Counted from the stretch's first letter, positions 52,601 to 62,773 are shown. The stretch: DNA of 64,000 nucleotides from Hyphomonadaceae bacterium (GCA_024743315.1 JANSWU010000007.1:62001-126000); one strand, 5' to 3'. Notes: generated by a model not told the origin, from the sequence alone. Translations and numbers: made by a program.

Positions 52601-53821
52601 ATGCCTAACAGAGCTGACCATACCGTTAATATGCGTACGCGAGATCCGCGCAGCCGGATTAATAGATACGCCCTCATTCTCGGATCCAGCGTGGCCGGGA
52701 TTGCGGCGGTCACTGTAATGTTAATGGGTGAGACACTGGGAATATGGTTGGGCGCCGGCGTATTAACCACACTTATTTTTTTGCAAATATTTTTATTGCG
52801 CTGGCCTGCGTACGACCTGAGTGTCCGACCAACAGGACCAAATGAGCCGGAGCGTTACGATGGAGCGGAGGATTCGTTTCAAAACACGCCAATGCTCATC
52901 GCGGCGATTTCTCCGCACGGGCGGGTAAGGCGGGTTGTGGGTCAAACTGACCTGTTACCATCGCTTCAACCTGGCGTCGTGGCCCGCGACGTGGTTTCGC
53001 AAGCGCAAATCGAATCCCTCGAACAGCGCGGCTATTCGGTCTCACAATTCAAGACCGAGGATGGCACGACATTAGTGGTGATGGAAAAGTCTGACTCGGA
53101 CTCCGAGCTATCTGAACAATTGCAGGAACGTACCACTTTTTTTGCCAGTCTCGGTCACGATCTGAAGAGTCCTCTGAACGGGATTATCGGTTTTGCTGAT
53201 ATCATGGATGCGGAACTGCGGGGGCCTTTGCCAGAAGCTTACAAAGAATACCCGACCTTTATCCGAGAGAGCGGCGAAACCTTGCTTCGCCTGGTTGAAG
53301 ACTTGCTTGGCTATGCCAAGGCGGAAGCTGGCACATATGAGCTCGACATCGCCGCCATGGATATCGCCGCCAGTGGCGAAAGCGTCTTGAGGCAGTCGCA
53401 AGCGATTGCAGAGCTTTCCGGAATCACGCTGACCCTGAACACAAAAGGTGAAGTCCTGGCCATGGCGGATGCCGCTGCGGTGCGCCGGATCTGGGACAAT
53501 CTTGTTTCCAATGCGATCAAATACTCGTCCCATGGCGACACCGTACGGCTCGACGCTTTCGAGCGCGACGGCAGCGTGTTTCTGTGCGTAAAAGATACAG
53601 GCGCAGGCATGAGCGCAGATGATCTGGCGCGGATCGCGAAACCGTTTTCCCAAGGGGCCAATGCCAAAGGACGCGCCGGCACCGGGCTTGGCATTGCCAT
53701 GGTGCAACGCCTCGCCGAGCTGCAAGGTGGGCAAGTCAAAATCGAGACGGCTCTTGGCCAGGGAACGGCGGTCACGGTGAGGCTTCCAGCGGCCATCGCG
53801 CGCAAACGCGCCGCCGAATAG
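52601..53821 (+). CDS. membrane sensor histidine kinase
   Basis: 406 residues from ATG 52601 behind AAGGAAA; a TTG 42 bases upstream is less likely. Two transmembrane helices (about 25-70), a short PAS-like linker, then a HisKA/HATPase core: H-box FFASLGHDLKSPLNGIIGFAD (His near 185, shown by SLGHDLKSPLNG), N-box WDNLVSNAIKYSS near 305 and the glycine-rich GAGMSAD and GRAGTGLGIAM. The kinase resembles the PleC/DivJ/PdhS group. No response regulator is adjacent, so it is an orphan kinase here. Confidence 0.92.
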   Translation: MPNRADHTVNMRTRDPRSRINRYALILGSSVAGIAAVTVMLMGETLGIWLGAGVLTTLIFLQIFLLRWPAYDLSVRPTGPNEPERYDGAEDSFQNTPMLIAAISPHGRVRRVVGQTDLLPSLQPGVVARDVVSQAQIESLEQRGYSVSQFKTEDGTTLVVMEKSDSDSELSEQLQERTTFFASLGHDLKSPLNGIIGFADIMDAELRGPLPEAYKEYPTFIRESGETLLRLVEDLLGYAKAEAGTYELDIAAMDIAASGESVLRQSQAIAELSGITLTLNTKGEVLAMADAAAVRRIWDNLVSNAIKYSSHGDTVRLDAFERDGSVFLCVKDTGAGMSADDLARIAKPFSQGANAKGRAGTGLGIAMVQRLAELQGGQVKIETALGQGTAVTVRLPAAIARKRAAE

Positions 53822-53822
53822 T

Positions 53823-54029
53823 CTAGTCGCCGGAGCGCTCGACTTTGAGTTCAATCATGAGCGCTATTGCAGCTGAAACAAATGCCAAGCTCAACACGCC
53901 TAAGAGCGGGCCGGGCAGATTGGACGCAAAACTGAGAATGCCAGGCTCTGTTTGGGATAGCGCTCGTGCAGCGATCTGCGCCGAAGACGCGTTTGCGACA
54001 AACTCCAATTGACTAAACAGCGGGTGCAT
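53823..54029 (-). CDS. possible single-pass membrane microprotein
   Basis: 68 codons on the minus strand with one hydrophobic helix near residues 41-60 (LGVLSLAFVSAAIALMIEL) and a charged tail. It ends one base before the stop of the kinase gene and fills most of the gap, but its ribosome site is weak. It may be real or spurious. Confidence 0.45.
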   Translation of the reverse strand: MHPLFSQLEFVANASSAQIAARALSQTEPGILSFASNLPGPLLGVLSLAFVSAAIALMIELKVERSGD

Positions 54030-54110
54030 CAGAAGTCGGATTCATTATGGTAAAGCGGAACTTAACAAATTCGATGAATGCAAGCGCGATGCCGAAACCA
54101 ATGAGTTGCC

Positions 54111-54452
54111 ATGTTTGACGAACGCCTGCCGACAAAAACCTGGGTCGACGCCTTGCTGCGCCGGGCGCAGATTGAGGGGGCAGGGGCCTTCGTCCTGCAG
54201 CAGGGAGATGAGTCTCGCGGCGATGTCCTGATCAAGGTCGCCGATCTGAACGGGGCAGCCCGCGCCTATGTGCCTCGCACATCGATGGAGGGCACGCGCG
54301 TCTTTGTCGATCTGGAAAGCCAGGGCATCGGCCCGGACGAAGAAAGCGTGGATGCCTATGTGGCGCGCGCCAAAGCCCGTGACACTGATTTGTGGATCGT
54401 CGAGATTGAAGACCGCGAGGCGCGCCACTTTTTGACCGAACCTGTCGAATAA
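54111..54452 (+). CDS. DUF1491 family protein
   Basis: 113 residues matching alphaproteobacterial DUF1491: RLPTKTWVDALLRRAQIEGAGAFVLQQGDE near the start (WVDALLRRAQIEGA) and DLWIVEIEDREARHFL at the end. The family is narrow, conserved across the class and has no known biochemical role. It stands between a histidine kinase and a short unknown gene. Confidence 0.88.
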   Translation: MFDERLPTKTWVDALLRRAQIEGAGAFVLQQGDESRGDVLIKVADLNGAARAYVPRTSMEGTRVFVDLESQGIGPDEESVDAYVARAKARDTDLWIVEIEDREARHFLTEPVE

Positions 54453-54526
54453 GCGTCATATACTCTGCCCGTAACCCTTCATTAACTGCAAATCGCCGAC
54501 ATGGGGCCTGAGCCTGGGGATAGACC

Positions 54527-54874
54527 ATGTTGTTTTTGCTGAATGACAAGGTGATTGAGATCAACACACCGGAAGCGCATCTGTTGCACAGATGGCGCGA
54601 AATTGGGTGTGGCGACCCCCGGACGATGCGGGCGCAGGACGCCGTCGATTTCGCGGTGAAGACCTTTCAGGCGATGTCTGCGCGTGCGCCGGAAGAGACG
54701 GCACTTCACGATATTGCCGCCTTGATCATCGCCAAGACTGGCGCCAATTGCCTGATCCTCAAGCCAACCGCTGCGGGGGGCTACGAACCACGCCTCCGCG
54801 ATGTGCCAATGCTTGTACTGGAGACCTATTTGCGCGGCGCGGCAAATGATGGTGAGACGCGGATCCGCGCCTAA
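54527..54874 (+). CDS. hypothetical protein
   Basis: 115 residues, unrecognised. It is soluble, with ALHDIAALIIAKTGANCLIL near residue 60 and a basic C-terminus. It follows DUF1491 by 74 bases and precedes prfC by 87. Coding character resembles its neighbours. No motif suggests a function. Confidence 0.65.
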   Translation: MLFLLNDKVIEINTPEAHLLHRWREIGCGDPRTMRAQDAVDFAVKTFQAMSARAPEETALHDIAALIIAKTGANCLILKPTAAGGYEPRLRDVPMLVLETYLRGAANDGETRIRA

Positions 54875-54961
54875 AAGCAAGGTCATCGCAGGCGCATGCG
54901 TTGAAGCTGTGAGCGAAACAACCTAAGTCGCGCTTTGATTTCTTCTGAAGGTGCGCCGTCT

Positions 54962-56563
54962 ATGTCTCTTTCCTTGTCTGATCAGGCCGATCGTCGGCGT
55001 ACATTTGCGATTATTTCGCACCCGGACGCCGGCAAGACGACCCTGACAGAAAATCTGCTTCTGGCCGGCGGCGCTATTCGCATGGCGGGCGAAGTGGCCG
55101 CGCGCGGCGAACGCCGCCGGACCACCTCTGACTGGATGAAGATTGAGCGCGATCGCGGTATTTCGGTCAGCGCCTCGGTGATGACGTTCGAATTTCGCGG
55201 CAATGTCTACAATCTCCTCGACACGCCCGGTCACGAAGATTTCTCTGAAGACACTTACCGGACGCTGACCGCCGCAGATTGTGCGATCATGGTGCTCGAT
55301 GCCGCCAAGGGCATTGAACCCCAGACTTTGAAACTGTTCGAAGTCTGTCGCCTGCGTGATATTCCGATCGTCACCTTTATCAACAAGATGGACCGCGAAG
55401 CGCTCGACCCGCTCGAGCTGCTGGACCAGATCCAGGACCAACTTCAGCTGGATTGCGCGCCGCTTTATTGGCCCGCCGCGTCTGGCCAACGTTTTGGCGG
55501 CATGGTCGATCTGCGCACCGGGGATTTCCTGCACTATTCGAAAAAGACCGCGGATGAAGGCCTGACACCTGGTGAATCTGCACGTGTTGAGCTCGATGCG
55601 GTTCGGGGAGAAGTGGACCCGAGTGCCCTGGAAGAGCTTGAAGAAGGCAGCGAGATGGCTCGCGAAATGCTGCCGGCAATCAACAAGCAGGCCTTTCTCG
55701 AGGGGCATATGACGCCAGTCGTGTTCGGCACGGCGCTGCGCCATTTCGGGGTCGGCGAATTGCTCGCGGTCCTCGAAGAGTTTGCGCCGGCCCCACGCCC
55801 GCAGACCTGTCAAAAGAAAGACCAGGACCATATTCTCGAGCGCGGGGACAAAGGCGTTGCGGGCTTTGTCTTCAAAATCCAGGCAAATATGGACCCAAAC
55901 CATCGTGACCGGGTTGCCTTTTTCCGGCTTTGCTCAGGCGAGTTCAAACGCGGCATGCGGTTGAAGACAGCTGAAGGCAAGCAAATCAATGTCCACAACC
56001 CGATGATGTTCCTGGCCCAAGACCGGGAAATTGCAGAAACCGCCTATGCTGGGGATGTCATCGGTGTGCCCAATCACGGTCAACTTCGCGTGGGAGACAG
56101 CCTGTCAGAGGGCGGCGATATTAAATTTGCTGGCATTCCGAACTTCGCCCCCGAAATCCTGCGCCGGGCACGCTCGAAAGACCCGATGAAAGCCAAGCAT
56201 TTGCGCAAGGCGCTGGAAAGCCTGGCCGAAGAGGGCGTCACGCAATTGTTCAAGCCCAGCATTGGCTCTGATATGATCGTTGGCGCGGTTGGTGCGCTCC
56301 AGATCGATGTGATGGCCGAGCGCATGGTCAATGAGTATGGCTTGGACGTGGTGTTCGAGGCCGCCCCGTATAATGTTGCGCGCTGGATTCATTGCGATGA
56401 TGAGGCGGTGCTCAAGGCTTTCCTTGAAAAGAACAAATCGGCTTCCGGCACAGACCTGGACGATGCACCGGTTTATCTCGCCAAAAACGCGTGGGACGTG
56501 GGATATGCCCAGGAGAAGAACCCGGACATCCATTTTACCGCCACAAAAGAACGCTCCAATTAA
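54962..56563 (+). CDS. prfC: peptide chain release factor 3
   Basis: 533 residues from ATG 54962. RF3 is a GTPase that recycles RF1/RF2 from the ribosome. G motifs: SHPDAGKTTLTE near residue 19, DTPGHEDFSEDTYRT near residue 87, FINKMDRE near residue 141 and a C-terminal elongation-factor-like domain (GALQIDVMAERMVNEYG, WIHCDDEAVLKAFLEKN shown in part). Full length, single gene. A TTG start 27 bases upstream is unlikely. Confidence 0.96.
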   Translation: MSLSLSDQADRRRTFAIISHPDAGKTTLTENLLLAGGAIRMAGEVAARGERRRTTSDWMKIERDRGISVSASVMTFEFRGNVYNLLDTPGHEDFSEDTYRTLTAADCAIMVLDAAKGIEPQTLKLFEVCRLRDIPIVTFINKMDREALDPLELLDQIQDQLQLDCAPLYWPAASGQRFGGMVDLRTGDFLHYSKKTADEGLTPGESARVELDAVRGEVDPSALEELEEGSEMAREMLPAINKQAFLEGHMTPVVFGTALRHFGVGELLAVLEEFAPAPRPQTCQKKDQDHILERGDKGVAGFVFKIQANMDPNHRDRVAFFRLCSGEFKRGMRLKTAEGKQINVHNPMMFLAQDREIAETAYAGDVIGVPNHGQLRVGDSLSEGGDIKFAGIPNFAPEILRRARSKDPMKAKHLRKALESLAEEGVTQLFKPSIGSDMIVGAVGALQIDVMAERMVNEYGLDVVFEAAPYNVARWIHCDDEAVLKAFLEKNKSASGTDLDDAPVYLAKNAWDVGYAQEKNPDIHFTATKERSN

Positions 56564-56679
56564 ATCGCGAACGCCCGGTTTGCGATGTCACGGCGACTCG
56601 TGACGTTCAATGCGGGTTCAGTTAACACTTCCCCTAATGGCGGGGTGAGCTTACAAAGCAGTGAGAGTGGAGGACCGTG

Positions 56680-57426
56680 ATGTTGAGGTTTTTCTCATTA
56701 ATACTGATCTTGGCTGGCGGGGCTGCGCTGGCTTATGGCGGCTATCAATACATGCAGACCCAGCCTCAAATGGAGGCCTCCTCGGCGCCCGCCCCAAGCG
56801 GAAGCATCGGATTTGACGCCGGCACTGAGCCTGTCGCGCGCTCAGCCATGCCGCGAAGCCTGTCATACCCGCCCGACATGGATGAGATGTTCGATGTTGC
56901 CTCGGCTGGCACTGATGATTTCATGAGTTCATTGCGCACGGTCCCGGTCGCGCACGAGACGCCCAAACAAGCGATGTTCGGGCGATCTTTTGCAGTCACG
57001 CTATCGCTCGATGCGACCGGCGATGATAGCGCCGTGGAGTCGCTGCCTGGAAATGGCAATATCGTCGAAGGCGAGGCGCAGATTTCAACCACGGTCCAGG
57101 CTCTGGTCTCGGGGGAAGCCTTCGATGTTGAAGCGATTACGCCCGCCACCCAGCGCATATCGCCGCTCACCGAAAATGTCTGGCGCTGGAAAGTCACGCC
57201 GACCGCGGTTGGCAATCAGGAATTGGTCATCGAGCTGTTTGCCTTGATGGGTGACGAAGCCCTGCCACTGCGCACGTTCCGAGATTCGGTTGAAGTTGAA
57301 GTGTCGCGGATCGGCCAGGCGATTGCCATTGCCCAATCGATCAGCCCCATCACCGTGGTGGCGGGTGGAATCGGCTCCATGCTTGCCGGATTGTTTGGAT
57401 TCGTTGGCTTTTTCCGCCGCAAATAG
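56680..57426 (+). CDS. membrane-anchored protein of unknown function
   Basis: 248 residues from ATG 56680, six bases after GGAGG; an overlapping GTG lies at 56677. It has one N-terminal helix (LRFFSLILILAGGAALAYGG), a low-complexity linker, then a beta-rich domain (about 90-205) with VWRWKVTPTAVGNQELVIELFAL near 168 (WRWKVTPTAVGNQEL), and a second helix at the C-terminus (GGIGSMLAGLFGFVGFF). The domain probably faces the periplasm or cytoplasm between two anchors. I do not recognise the family. Confidence 0.7.
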   Translation: MLRFFSLILILAGGAALAYGGYQYMQTQPQMEASSAPAPSGSIGFDAGTEPVARSAMPRSLSYPPDMDEMFDVASAGTDDFMSSLRTVPVAHETPKQAMFGRSFAVTLSLDATGDDSAVESLPGNGNIVEGEAQISTTVQALVSGEAFDVEAITPATQRISPLTENVWRWKVTPTAVGNQELVIELFALMGDEALPLRTFRDSVEVEVSRIGQAIAIAQSISPITVVAGGIGSMLAGLFGFVGFFRRK

Positions 57427-57534
57427 AGGCTTTCTTCGAGACTTTGTCTGGCGCGGCAGCCGCGACCTAGGCAAGATTGATTTCATCTGAAACAGTAATT
57501 TCACTTCCGATATCTCTTTCAAAAGGACCTATCG

Positions 57535-59169
57535 ATGCGCTTGAACAGACTTTTCGCGGGCACCGCGCTTGCCTTGACCCTTGCTCTTTCTGCCTGTGGC
57601 GGCGGCGGTGGCGGTGAAGATGACACACTAACCCTGCGGCGCGGCATTTCTGCGAAGGTCGACACGCTCGATCCTCACCGCTCCTCGGCGGCCTGGGAGA
57701 ACATCATCATTGGCGACATGTTCCATGGTTTGATGCAACATGCGCCAGATGGCGAAGTTATCCCCGCCATGGCTGAAAGCTGGGAAACCAGCGAAGACGG
57801 GCTGACCTGGACCTTCAAGCTAATCGAGACCACCTGGTCAGACGGCGTGCCGGTCACAGCCAATGATTTTGTCTACGCGCTGCGCCGGATCCAGGACCCG
57901 GCGATCGCCTCGCAATATTCGTCCTTGCTGTACATCATCAAGAATGCGCAGCCGCTGAATGAGGGACGTGTTGCGCCCGAAGAGCTCGGCGTGCGGGCGA
58001 TAGATGACCTGACGCTTGAGATCACGCTTGAAGAGCCCGCCCCTTATTTGCTGGGTCTGCTCACGCATTACACCACCTTTCCCGTGCCTCAGCATATTGT
58101 TGAACAATATGGCGAAGCTTGGGTCCAGCCTGAAAATATCGAGGTGAACGGTCCGTATAAGCTCGTCTACTGGGTCACGGGCGACCAGATCGTCGCCGAC
58201 AAGAATCCGAGCTTCTACGAAGCCGATACGCTCTGTTTTGAGCGGGTCAGCTATTTTGAACTGGAAGACCTTGCCGCGGTCGAGCGCCGGATCGAAGCCG
58301 GCGATCTCGACATTAACAATGATTTTGATGGTGGGCGCAAAGCCGAGTTGGATCGCCGCCTGCCAGGCTGGGCGCGAACCTCGCCTGGCTTGTTGACCAC
58401 CTATTGGAGCTTCAATTCCAGCGAAGCGCCATTCGATGATGTGCGCGTACGTAAAGCCTTGGCCATGGCGGTTGACCGTGAGTTTTTGGTCGAAAGCGTG
58501 CTCACGCCTGGCTTCATTCCGGCCTATAATTTCGTGCCCCCCGGGATCGCCAATTATGAGACCGATCGCCCTGAAGTCTATTGGAAGGGGTTAGATCGTG
58601 CCGAACGGCTCGAAGAAGCCCGCCGATTGCTTGAAGAAGCCGGTTACGGTCCAGACAATCCGCTCAGCTTTGAATACAAGCACCGCTCGACCGGCGACAA
58701 TCCGAAAGCGGCCCCCGTGGCGCAGGCGAACTGGAACGAGATCGCGCCTTGGGTCGATGCCCAGATTCTGCGTCAGGACACGAAAGTCCTGTATGCCGAT
58801 CTACGCCAGAGCAATTTCGAAGTCGCCGATGGCGGCTGGCTGGCCGACTATAATGATCCGCTCAACTATCTCTATTTGCTGGATTCCGATGCCGGGCAGC
58901 AGAATTACGGCAATTATTCCAACCCGGAATATGACAATCTGCTGGAGCAGGCGAGCCAGGAGCGTGACCTTGTGAAACGCGCTGAAATCTTTGCGCAGGC
59001 AGAGGCTATCATGCTCGAAGATTATCCGATCACGCCGATGTGGTTCCAGGTCACGAAGAACCTGGTCGACCCGAATCTGGACGGATGGGCCGAAAACGCC
59101 GAAGATAATCACCGTTCGCGTTGGCTTTGCCCGAAAGATGTGGGCACGGACACCAGCGAAACGGAATAA
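57535..59169 (+). CDS. peptide-binding ABC transporter lipoprotein (SBP_bac_5)
   Basis: 544 residues. A lipobox ALSACGGGGG near residue 22 makes it a lipoprotein, followed by an OppA/DppA-like fold: DTLDPHRSSAAWENIIIGDMFHGLM near residue 42 (DTLDPHRSS), AESWETSEDGLTWTFKL near 82, LALNYPIT replaced by EDYPITPMWFQVTKN near the C-terminus. It should bind peptides in the periplasm. No ABC permease or ATPase genes are near, so it is an orphan binding protein. Strong match to the family. Confidence 0.93.
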   Translation: MRLNRLFAGTALALTLALSACGGGGGGEDDTLTLRRGISAKVDTLDPHRSSAAWENIIIGDMFHGLMQHAPDGEVIPAMAESWETSEDGLTWTFKLIETTWSDGVPVTANDFVYALRRIQDPAIASQYSSLLYIIKNAQPLNEGRVAPEELGVRAIDDLTLEITLEEPAPYLLGLLTHYTTFPVPQHIVEQYGEAWVQPENIEVNGPYKLVYWVTGDQIVADKNPSFYEADTLCFERVSYFELEDLAAVERRIEAGDLDINNDFDGGRKAELDRRLPGWARTSPGLLTTYWSFNSSEAPFDDVRVRKALAMAVDREFLVESVLTPGFIPAYNFVPPGIANYETDRPEVYWKGLDRAERLEEARRLLEEAGYGPDNPLSFEYKHRSTGDNPKAAPVAQANWNEIAPWVDAQILRQDTKVLYADLRQSNFEVADGGWLADYNDPLNYLYLLDSDAGQQNYGNYSNPEYDNLLEQASQERDLVKRAEIFAQAEAIMLEDYPITPMWFQVTKNLVDPNLDGWAENAEDNHRSRWLCPKDVGTDTSETE

Positions 59170-59190
59170 AGGCTGGTTCGGGGAGGGACC

Positions 59191-60150
59191 ATGTCAGTTG
59201 AGCTTGAAGTCGCAGGCGCTGCATCGGCTGGCGGGCTAACCACCCGCCAAAAGGCCGATTTGTCGGGTCAACCCTGCCAGAATTGCGGCACCGAAGTCGA
59301 TGGTCGCTTCTGTCCCAATTGCGGTCAGCTGGCGGCCAGCTTTCATCGCCCGATCGTTGATCTGGTCGGCGAGACGATTTCCGATACGTTCACGCTCGAT
59401 GGTCGCCTGGCGCGGACACTGCCCGTCTTGCTGTTTCGGCCCGGACGGCTGACCAAACAATACACTTCAGGCAAGCGGGCGCGCTACGTCCCGCCTTTCC
59501 GGCTCTTCCTGATTGCCAGCCTGGTCTTCTATCTGGCGCTATTCGCGCTCGTGCCGCCGGGCTCATACATCAATGTTGATGATGAGACACGGGCCGAGAT
59601 TTCGCAGGGTCTGCGAGACGGTCAGAATACGGATATCCCGGTGGGCGATATTCCGGAAGACGCGCGCGAACGTCTCGAGCGTGCGAATATTAGTGTTGAA
59701 GCCCCAGATCAAATCCGCAGCGACATAGAGTTGCAAGTCGCCAATGTGCTCGACAATCCCGATCAGTTTGCGGCGCAACTCGAGGATTGGTTGCCCCGGC
59801 TCAGCATTCTGATCGTGCCGATGACCATTCTTGCCTTGTGCTTCATGCATATCTGGCGACGCAACCTCTATGTCTATGATCATGCGATCCACGCCCTGCA
59901 TTTGCACTCATGGGTCTATCTCACGGGGGCGATCATGATGACGGCCGGACCGTACCTACCGGGCTTTTTGCTCTGGGGATATTTGATCTGGTTCCTGTTC
60001 TATGTTTGGCGCAGCCTCGCCGTCGTTGGATCGACGGGGATCATCATGTCCGGCTTGCGTTTCTTCTTATTGCTCATTTTCTGGACCGTTGTGATCTCGA
60101 TCATCATGGTCGCGACCGTGATCATAAGCGGCATGTCCGTGCGCGCTTGA
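59191..60150 (+). CDS. DUF3667 family membrane protein
   Basis: 319 residues. A zinc-ribbon-like N-terminus with CQNCGTEVDGRFCPNCGQL (two CxxC pairs, residues 30-47) is followed by PGRLTKQYTSGKRARYVPPFRLF near 87 (GKRARYVPPFRLF), then four transmembrane segments. This is the DUF3667 family, whose role is unknown. It is 21 bases after the lipoprotein gene and 34 before the rluA-type gene on the same strand. Confidence 0.88.
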   Translation: MSVELEVAGAASAGGLTTRQKADLSGQPCQNCGTEVDGRFCPNCGQLAASFHRPIVDLVGETISDTFTLDGRLARTLPVLLFRPGRLTKQYTSGKRARYVPPFRLFLIASLVFYLALFALVPPGSYINVDDETRAEISQGLRDGQNTDIPVGDIPEDARERLERANISVEAPDQIRSDIELQVANVLDNPDQFAAQLEDWLPRLSILIVPMTILALCFMHIWRRNLYVYDHAIHALHLHSWVYLTGAIMMTAGPYLPGFLLWGYLIWFLFYVWRSLAVVGSTGIIMSGLRFFLLLIFWTVVISIIMVATVIISGMSVRA

Positions 60151-60184
60151 TGGCATCGGTCCTCAGCGTGTTAGAAGCGCACAC

Positions 60185-60886
60185 ATGAGAAACCGCCCGA
60201 TTCCGAATGTTCCAGAGAACATGCAGGCCATGGTCCGCGATCTGGTGATTTATGAGGATCAGTTTCTCCTGGCTTTCAACAAGCCTTCAGGCCTCGCTGT
60301 CCAGACGCGAGGCAATCGCGGCACGTCGCTGGATCACTTGCTGTGGACCTTCGCGCGCTCGAACGGCAAGCGCCCGCATCTGGTGCACCGCATCGATGCG
60401 GGCACATCCGGCCTGATCATCGCTGCTAAGACCAAGCCGGCGATGACGGCGCTTTCCGCTGAGTTTGCCGAGCGCCGGGTCCGCAAGACCTATCTTGCGC
60501 TCGTTTCTGGGGCGATCCCCGAAAAAGATGCAGGGCGGATCGAAACACCGCTTTTAAAGGTCGGGCGGGCCGTCAAACCGGGCTTGGTTGAGCAGCGCGC
60601 AGATGCGGCACAGACGGATTGGCGGGTGCTGAAACGATTTGAGGCTTATGCCCTGATACAGGCCATGCCGCGGACCGGACGTATGCATCAGATCCGAGCG
60701 CATCTGGCGGATCTCGGCAGTCCCATTCTAGGCGATCCGATCTATGGCGCCGGGGCCCTGACCGGTCCGCGTTTGATGCTGCATGCGGCTGGGCTTAAAA
60801 TCACCTTTCCAGACAAAAAGAAACTGGCGCTCGAGGCGCCAGTTCCAGATGACTTTGTGACCATGCAGGCCGAGATCGGACTTTAG
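60185..60886 (+). CDS. RluA family RNA pseudouridine synthase
   Basis: 233 residues without an S4 domain, so RluA-like rather than RluC/D. Catalytic block HLVHRIDAGTSGLIIAAKT near residue 72 (HRIDAGTSGL; catalytic Asp), KPSGLAVQTRG near 35 and GRMHQIRAHLADLGSPILGD near 158. It converts uridine to pseudouridine in rRNA or tRNA. The 3' end overlaps the convergent AbgT gene by 4 bases. Confidence 0.92.
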   Translation: MRNRPIPNVPENMQAMVRDLVIYEDQFLLAFNKPSGLAVQTRGNRGTSLDHLLWTFARSNGKRPHLVHRIDAGTSGLIIAAKTKPAMTALSAEFAERRVRKTYLALVSGAIPEKDAGRIETPLLKVGRAVKPGLVEQRADAAQTDWRVLKRFEAYALIQAMPRTGRMHQIRAHLADLGSPILGDPIYGAGALTGPRLMLHAAGLKITFPDKKKLALEAPVPDDFVTMQAEIGL

Positions 60887-62508
60887 CCGGTCTCACCCAA
60901 TGTGATTGCCATGGGTGCGCCAGGGCCAAGGTCAAAGCCGAGATAGGTCCATCCGACCACCAGCAAGATGCCGCTGATCAGCATCCAGACCGAATAAGGC
61001 AGCATGGTTGCGGTCAGACTGCCGAGTCCGAAATCGTTCACCCAGCGGCGGGCAAAGACCAGGATGAGCGGGAAATAGACCATGAGCGGCGTGATGATAT
61101 TGGTGGCGCTGTCGCCGACGCGATAGACGGCGGTTGCCCCATCGGGCGAGACTCCGAGCAGCATCAACATTGGCACCATGACGGGGGCCAGTAGCGCCCA
61201 TTTCGCTGACGCTGACCCAACGAATAGATTGATCACCGCCGAGAAGAACACGATCAAACCGAGCAGGATCGGCAGAGGTAGCCCAGAGCTCTCAATCGCA
61301 GAGGCACCATGAACGGCGCTGATCAGGCCAAGATTTGACCAACCGAACATCGCCACGAAGTGCGCCGCGGCGAAAGACAGGACGAGATAATAGCCCATAT
61401 CTTTCATCGCTTCCGACATCATGTCGACGAGGTCGCGATGGTTCTTGATGGTTCCAGCCGCCGCGCCATAGGCCCACCCGGCGGCGAGAAACAATACGAG
61501 GAAGCCTCCAACCAGGGACTGGAAGAGGGGGGCGGCGCGTTGGTACCAGGCCATGCCTTCCGTTCCCTCGCCATCAATCCAGAGCGGTGTCCCAGGCCCC
61601 ATGACCATCAGGACCCAGAGGCCGATCACGCCCAGCACGGCTAAACCGGCATTGCGAAGGCCTTTCTTCTGCTCTGGCGTGAGCGGCTTGTCTTCATCGC
61701 TATAGCTATCCGCGTCGGCCCCTTCTGAAGGGGTCCATTTGCCGAGGCGGGGTTCAATAATCTTGTCCGTGACGAACCAGATGATTGGGAGATAAATGAC
61801 CAAAAGTGCGGCGATGAAATACCAATTGCCCGCGAGGTTAGCATCATAGCTGGCATCGAGGATTTCGCCTGCCTCTTCTGTAATTCCATAGAGAAGCGCG
61901 TCGAGTTGGCCCGGGAAAAGGTTGGCTGAAAAGCCGCCCGAGACGCCGGCAAAGGCCGCTGCGATGCCGGCGAGCGGGTGACGACCGGCCGACGCAAACA
62001 GGACAGCTGCGAGCGGGATCAATACCACATAGGCCGCATCCGCGGCATGGTTCCCGACCATGGCGACGAGCGCGACCACCGGCGTCAAAAGGAAGACGGG
62101 CGCGCCGCGTACCGCTGAGCGCATGGCGCTGGCGAACAGGCCTGACCGTTCCGCAACCCCGGCCCCCAGCATCACGACGAGCACGTAACCGAGCGGGTGG
62201 AAATGCGTGAACGTCTTCGGCATTTCGACCCAAAGGCGCTCAATGTTTTCAGCCGCCAGCAAGCTCACCGCGCTGATAATGCCATCCTCGCCAATGCCAA
62301 ATCGCGCTTTTTGACTGTCCGGCATGCCGCCAAGGACTTGATCGGTCAGCGTCGCATTCACGCCGAGCATGGCGCAAATAATCGAGATCACGACCAAGGC
62401 GATAATAAAATACGCGAACAAAAAGACCGGATCAGGCAGTTTATTGCCGGTCCGTTCGACCCAACCCAATAAGCCTTTGGTTTGCGCCTGCGCTGCGGCT
62501 TCCGCCAT
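60883..62508 (-). CDS. AbgT family transporter
   Basis: 541 residues with about 13 membrane helices. AbgT signature: ERTGNKLPDPVFLFAYFI near the start (NKLPDPVFLF), NHAADAAYVVLIPLAA near residue 150 and PMLMLLGVSPDGATAVYRVGDSATNIITPLM near residue 450 (SPDGATAVYRVGDS). The family imports p-aminobenzoyl-glutamate or exports sulfonamide-like compounds with H+ or Na+. No hydrolase partner is adjacent. Confidence 0.93.
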   Translation of the reverse strand: MAEAAAQAQTKGLLGWVERTGNKLPDPVFLFAYFIIALVVISIICAMLGVNATLTDQVLGGMPDSQKARFGIGEDGIISAVSLLAAENIERLWVEMPKTFTHFHPLGYVLVVMLGAGVAERSGLFASAMRSAVRGAPVFLLTPVVALVAMVGNHAADAAYVVLIPLAAVLFASAGRHPLAGIAAAFAGVSGGFSANLFPGQLDALLYGITEEAGEILDASYDANLAGNWYFIAALLVIYLPIIWFVTDKIIEPRLGKWTPSEGADADSYSDEDKPLTPEQKKGLRNAGLAVLGVIGLWVLMVMGPGTPLWIDGEGTEGMAWYQRAAPLFQSLVGGFLVLFLAAGWAYGAAAGTIKNHRDLVDMMSEAMKDMGYYLVLSFAAAHFVAMFGWSNLGLISAVHGASAIESSGLPLPILLGLIVFFSAVINLFVGSASAKWALLAPVMVPMLMLLGVSPDGATAVYRVGDSATNIITPLMVYFPLILVFARRWVNDFGLGSLTATMLPYSVWMLISGILLVVGWTYLGFDLGPGAPMAITLGETG

Positions 62509-62773
62509 ACTTTTCTCTCCCAGAATGTTTGAATTGCCTTCGATTTAGCCCCACCCTTAAAAGCTGGCAATCAATCCAATGCAAACAATCTCCGAGTGAT
62601 TCGAGCAATAATCCAACGTAGGTCGGTCATGGGTGAGAAAGATTTTTCCTCGAAATGCCGACGCGATAGTAAATCGTTCCTGAGATGCAGAGCGGGGCGA
62701 TCGCAGAGGGGAATTTCAACCAAATTCTGAGACGATACGTTCGACATCTTGCCGCCGAGAACCGTCAGAGGAT

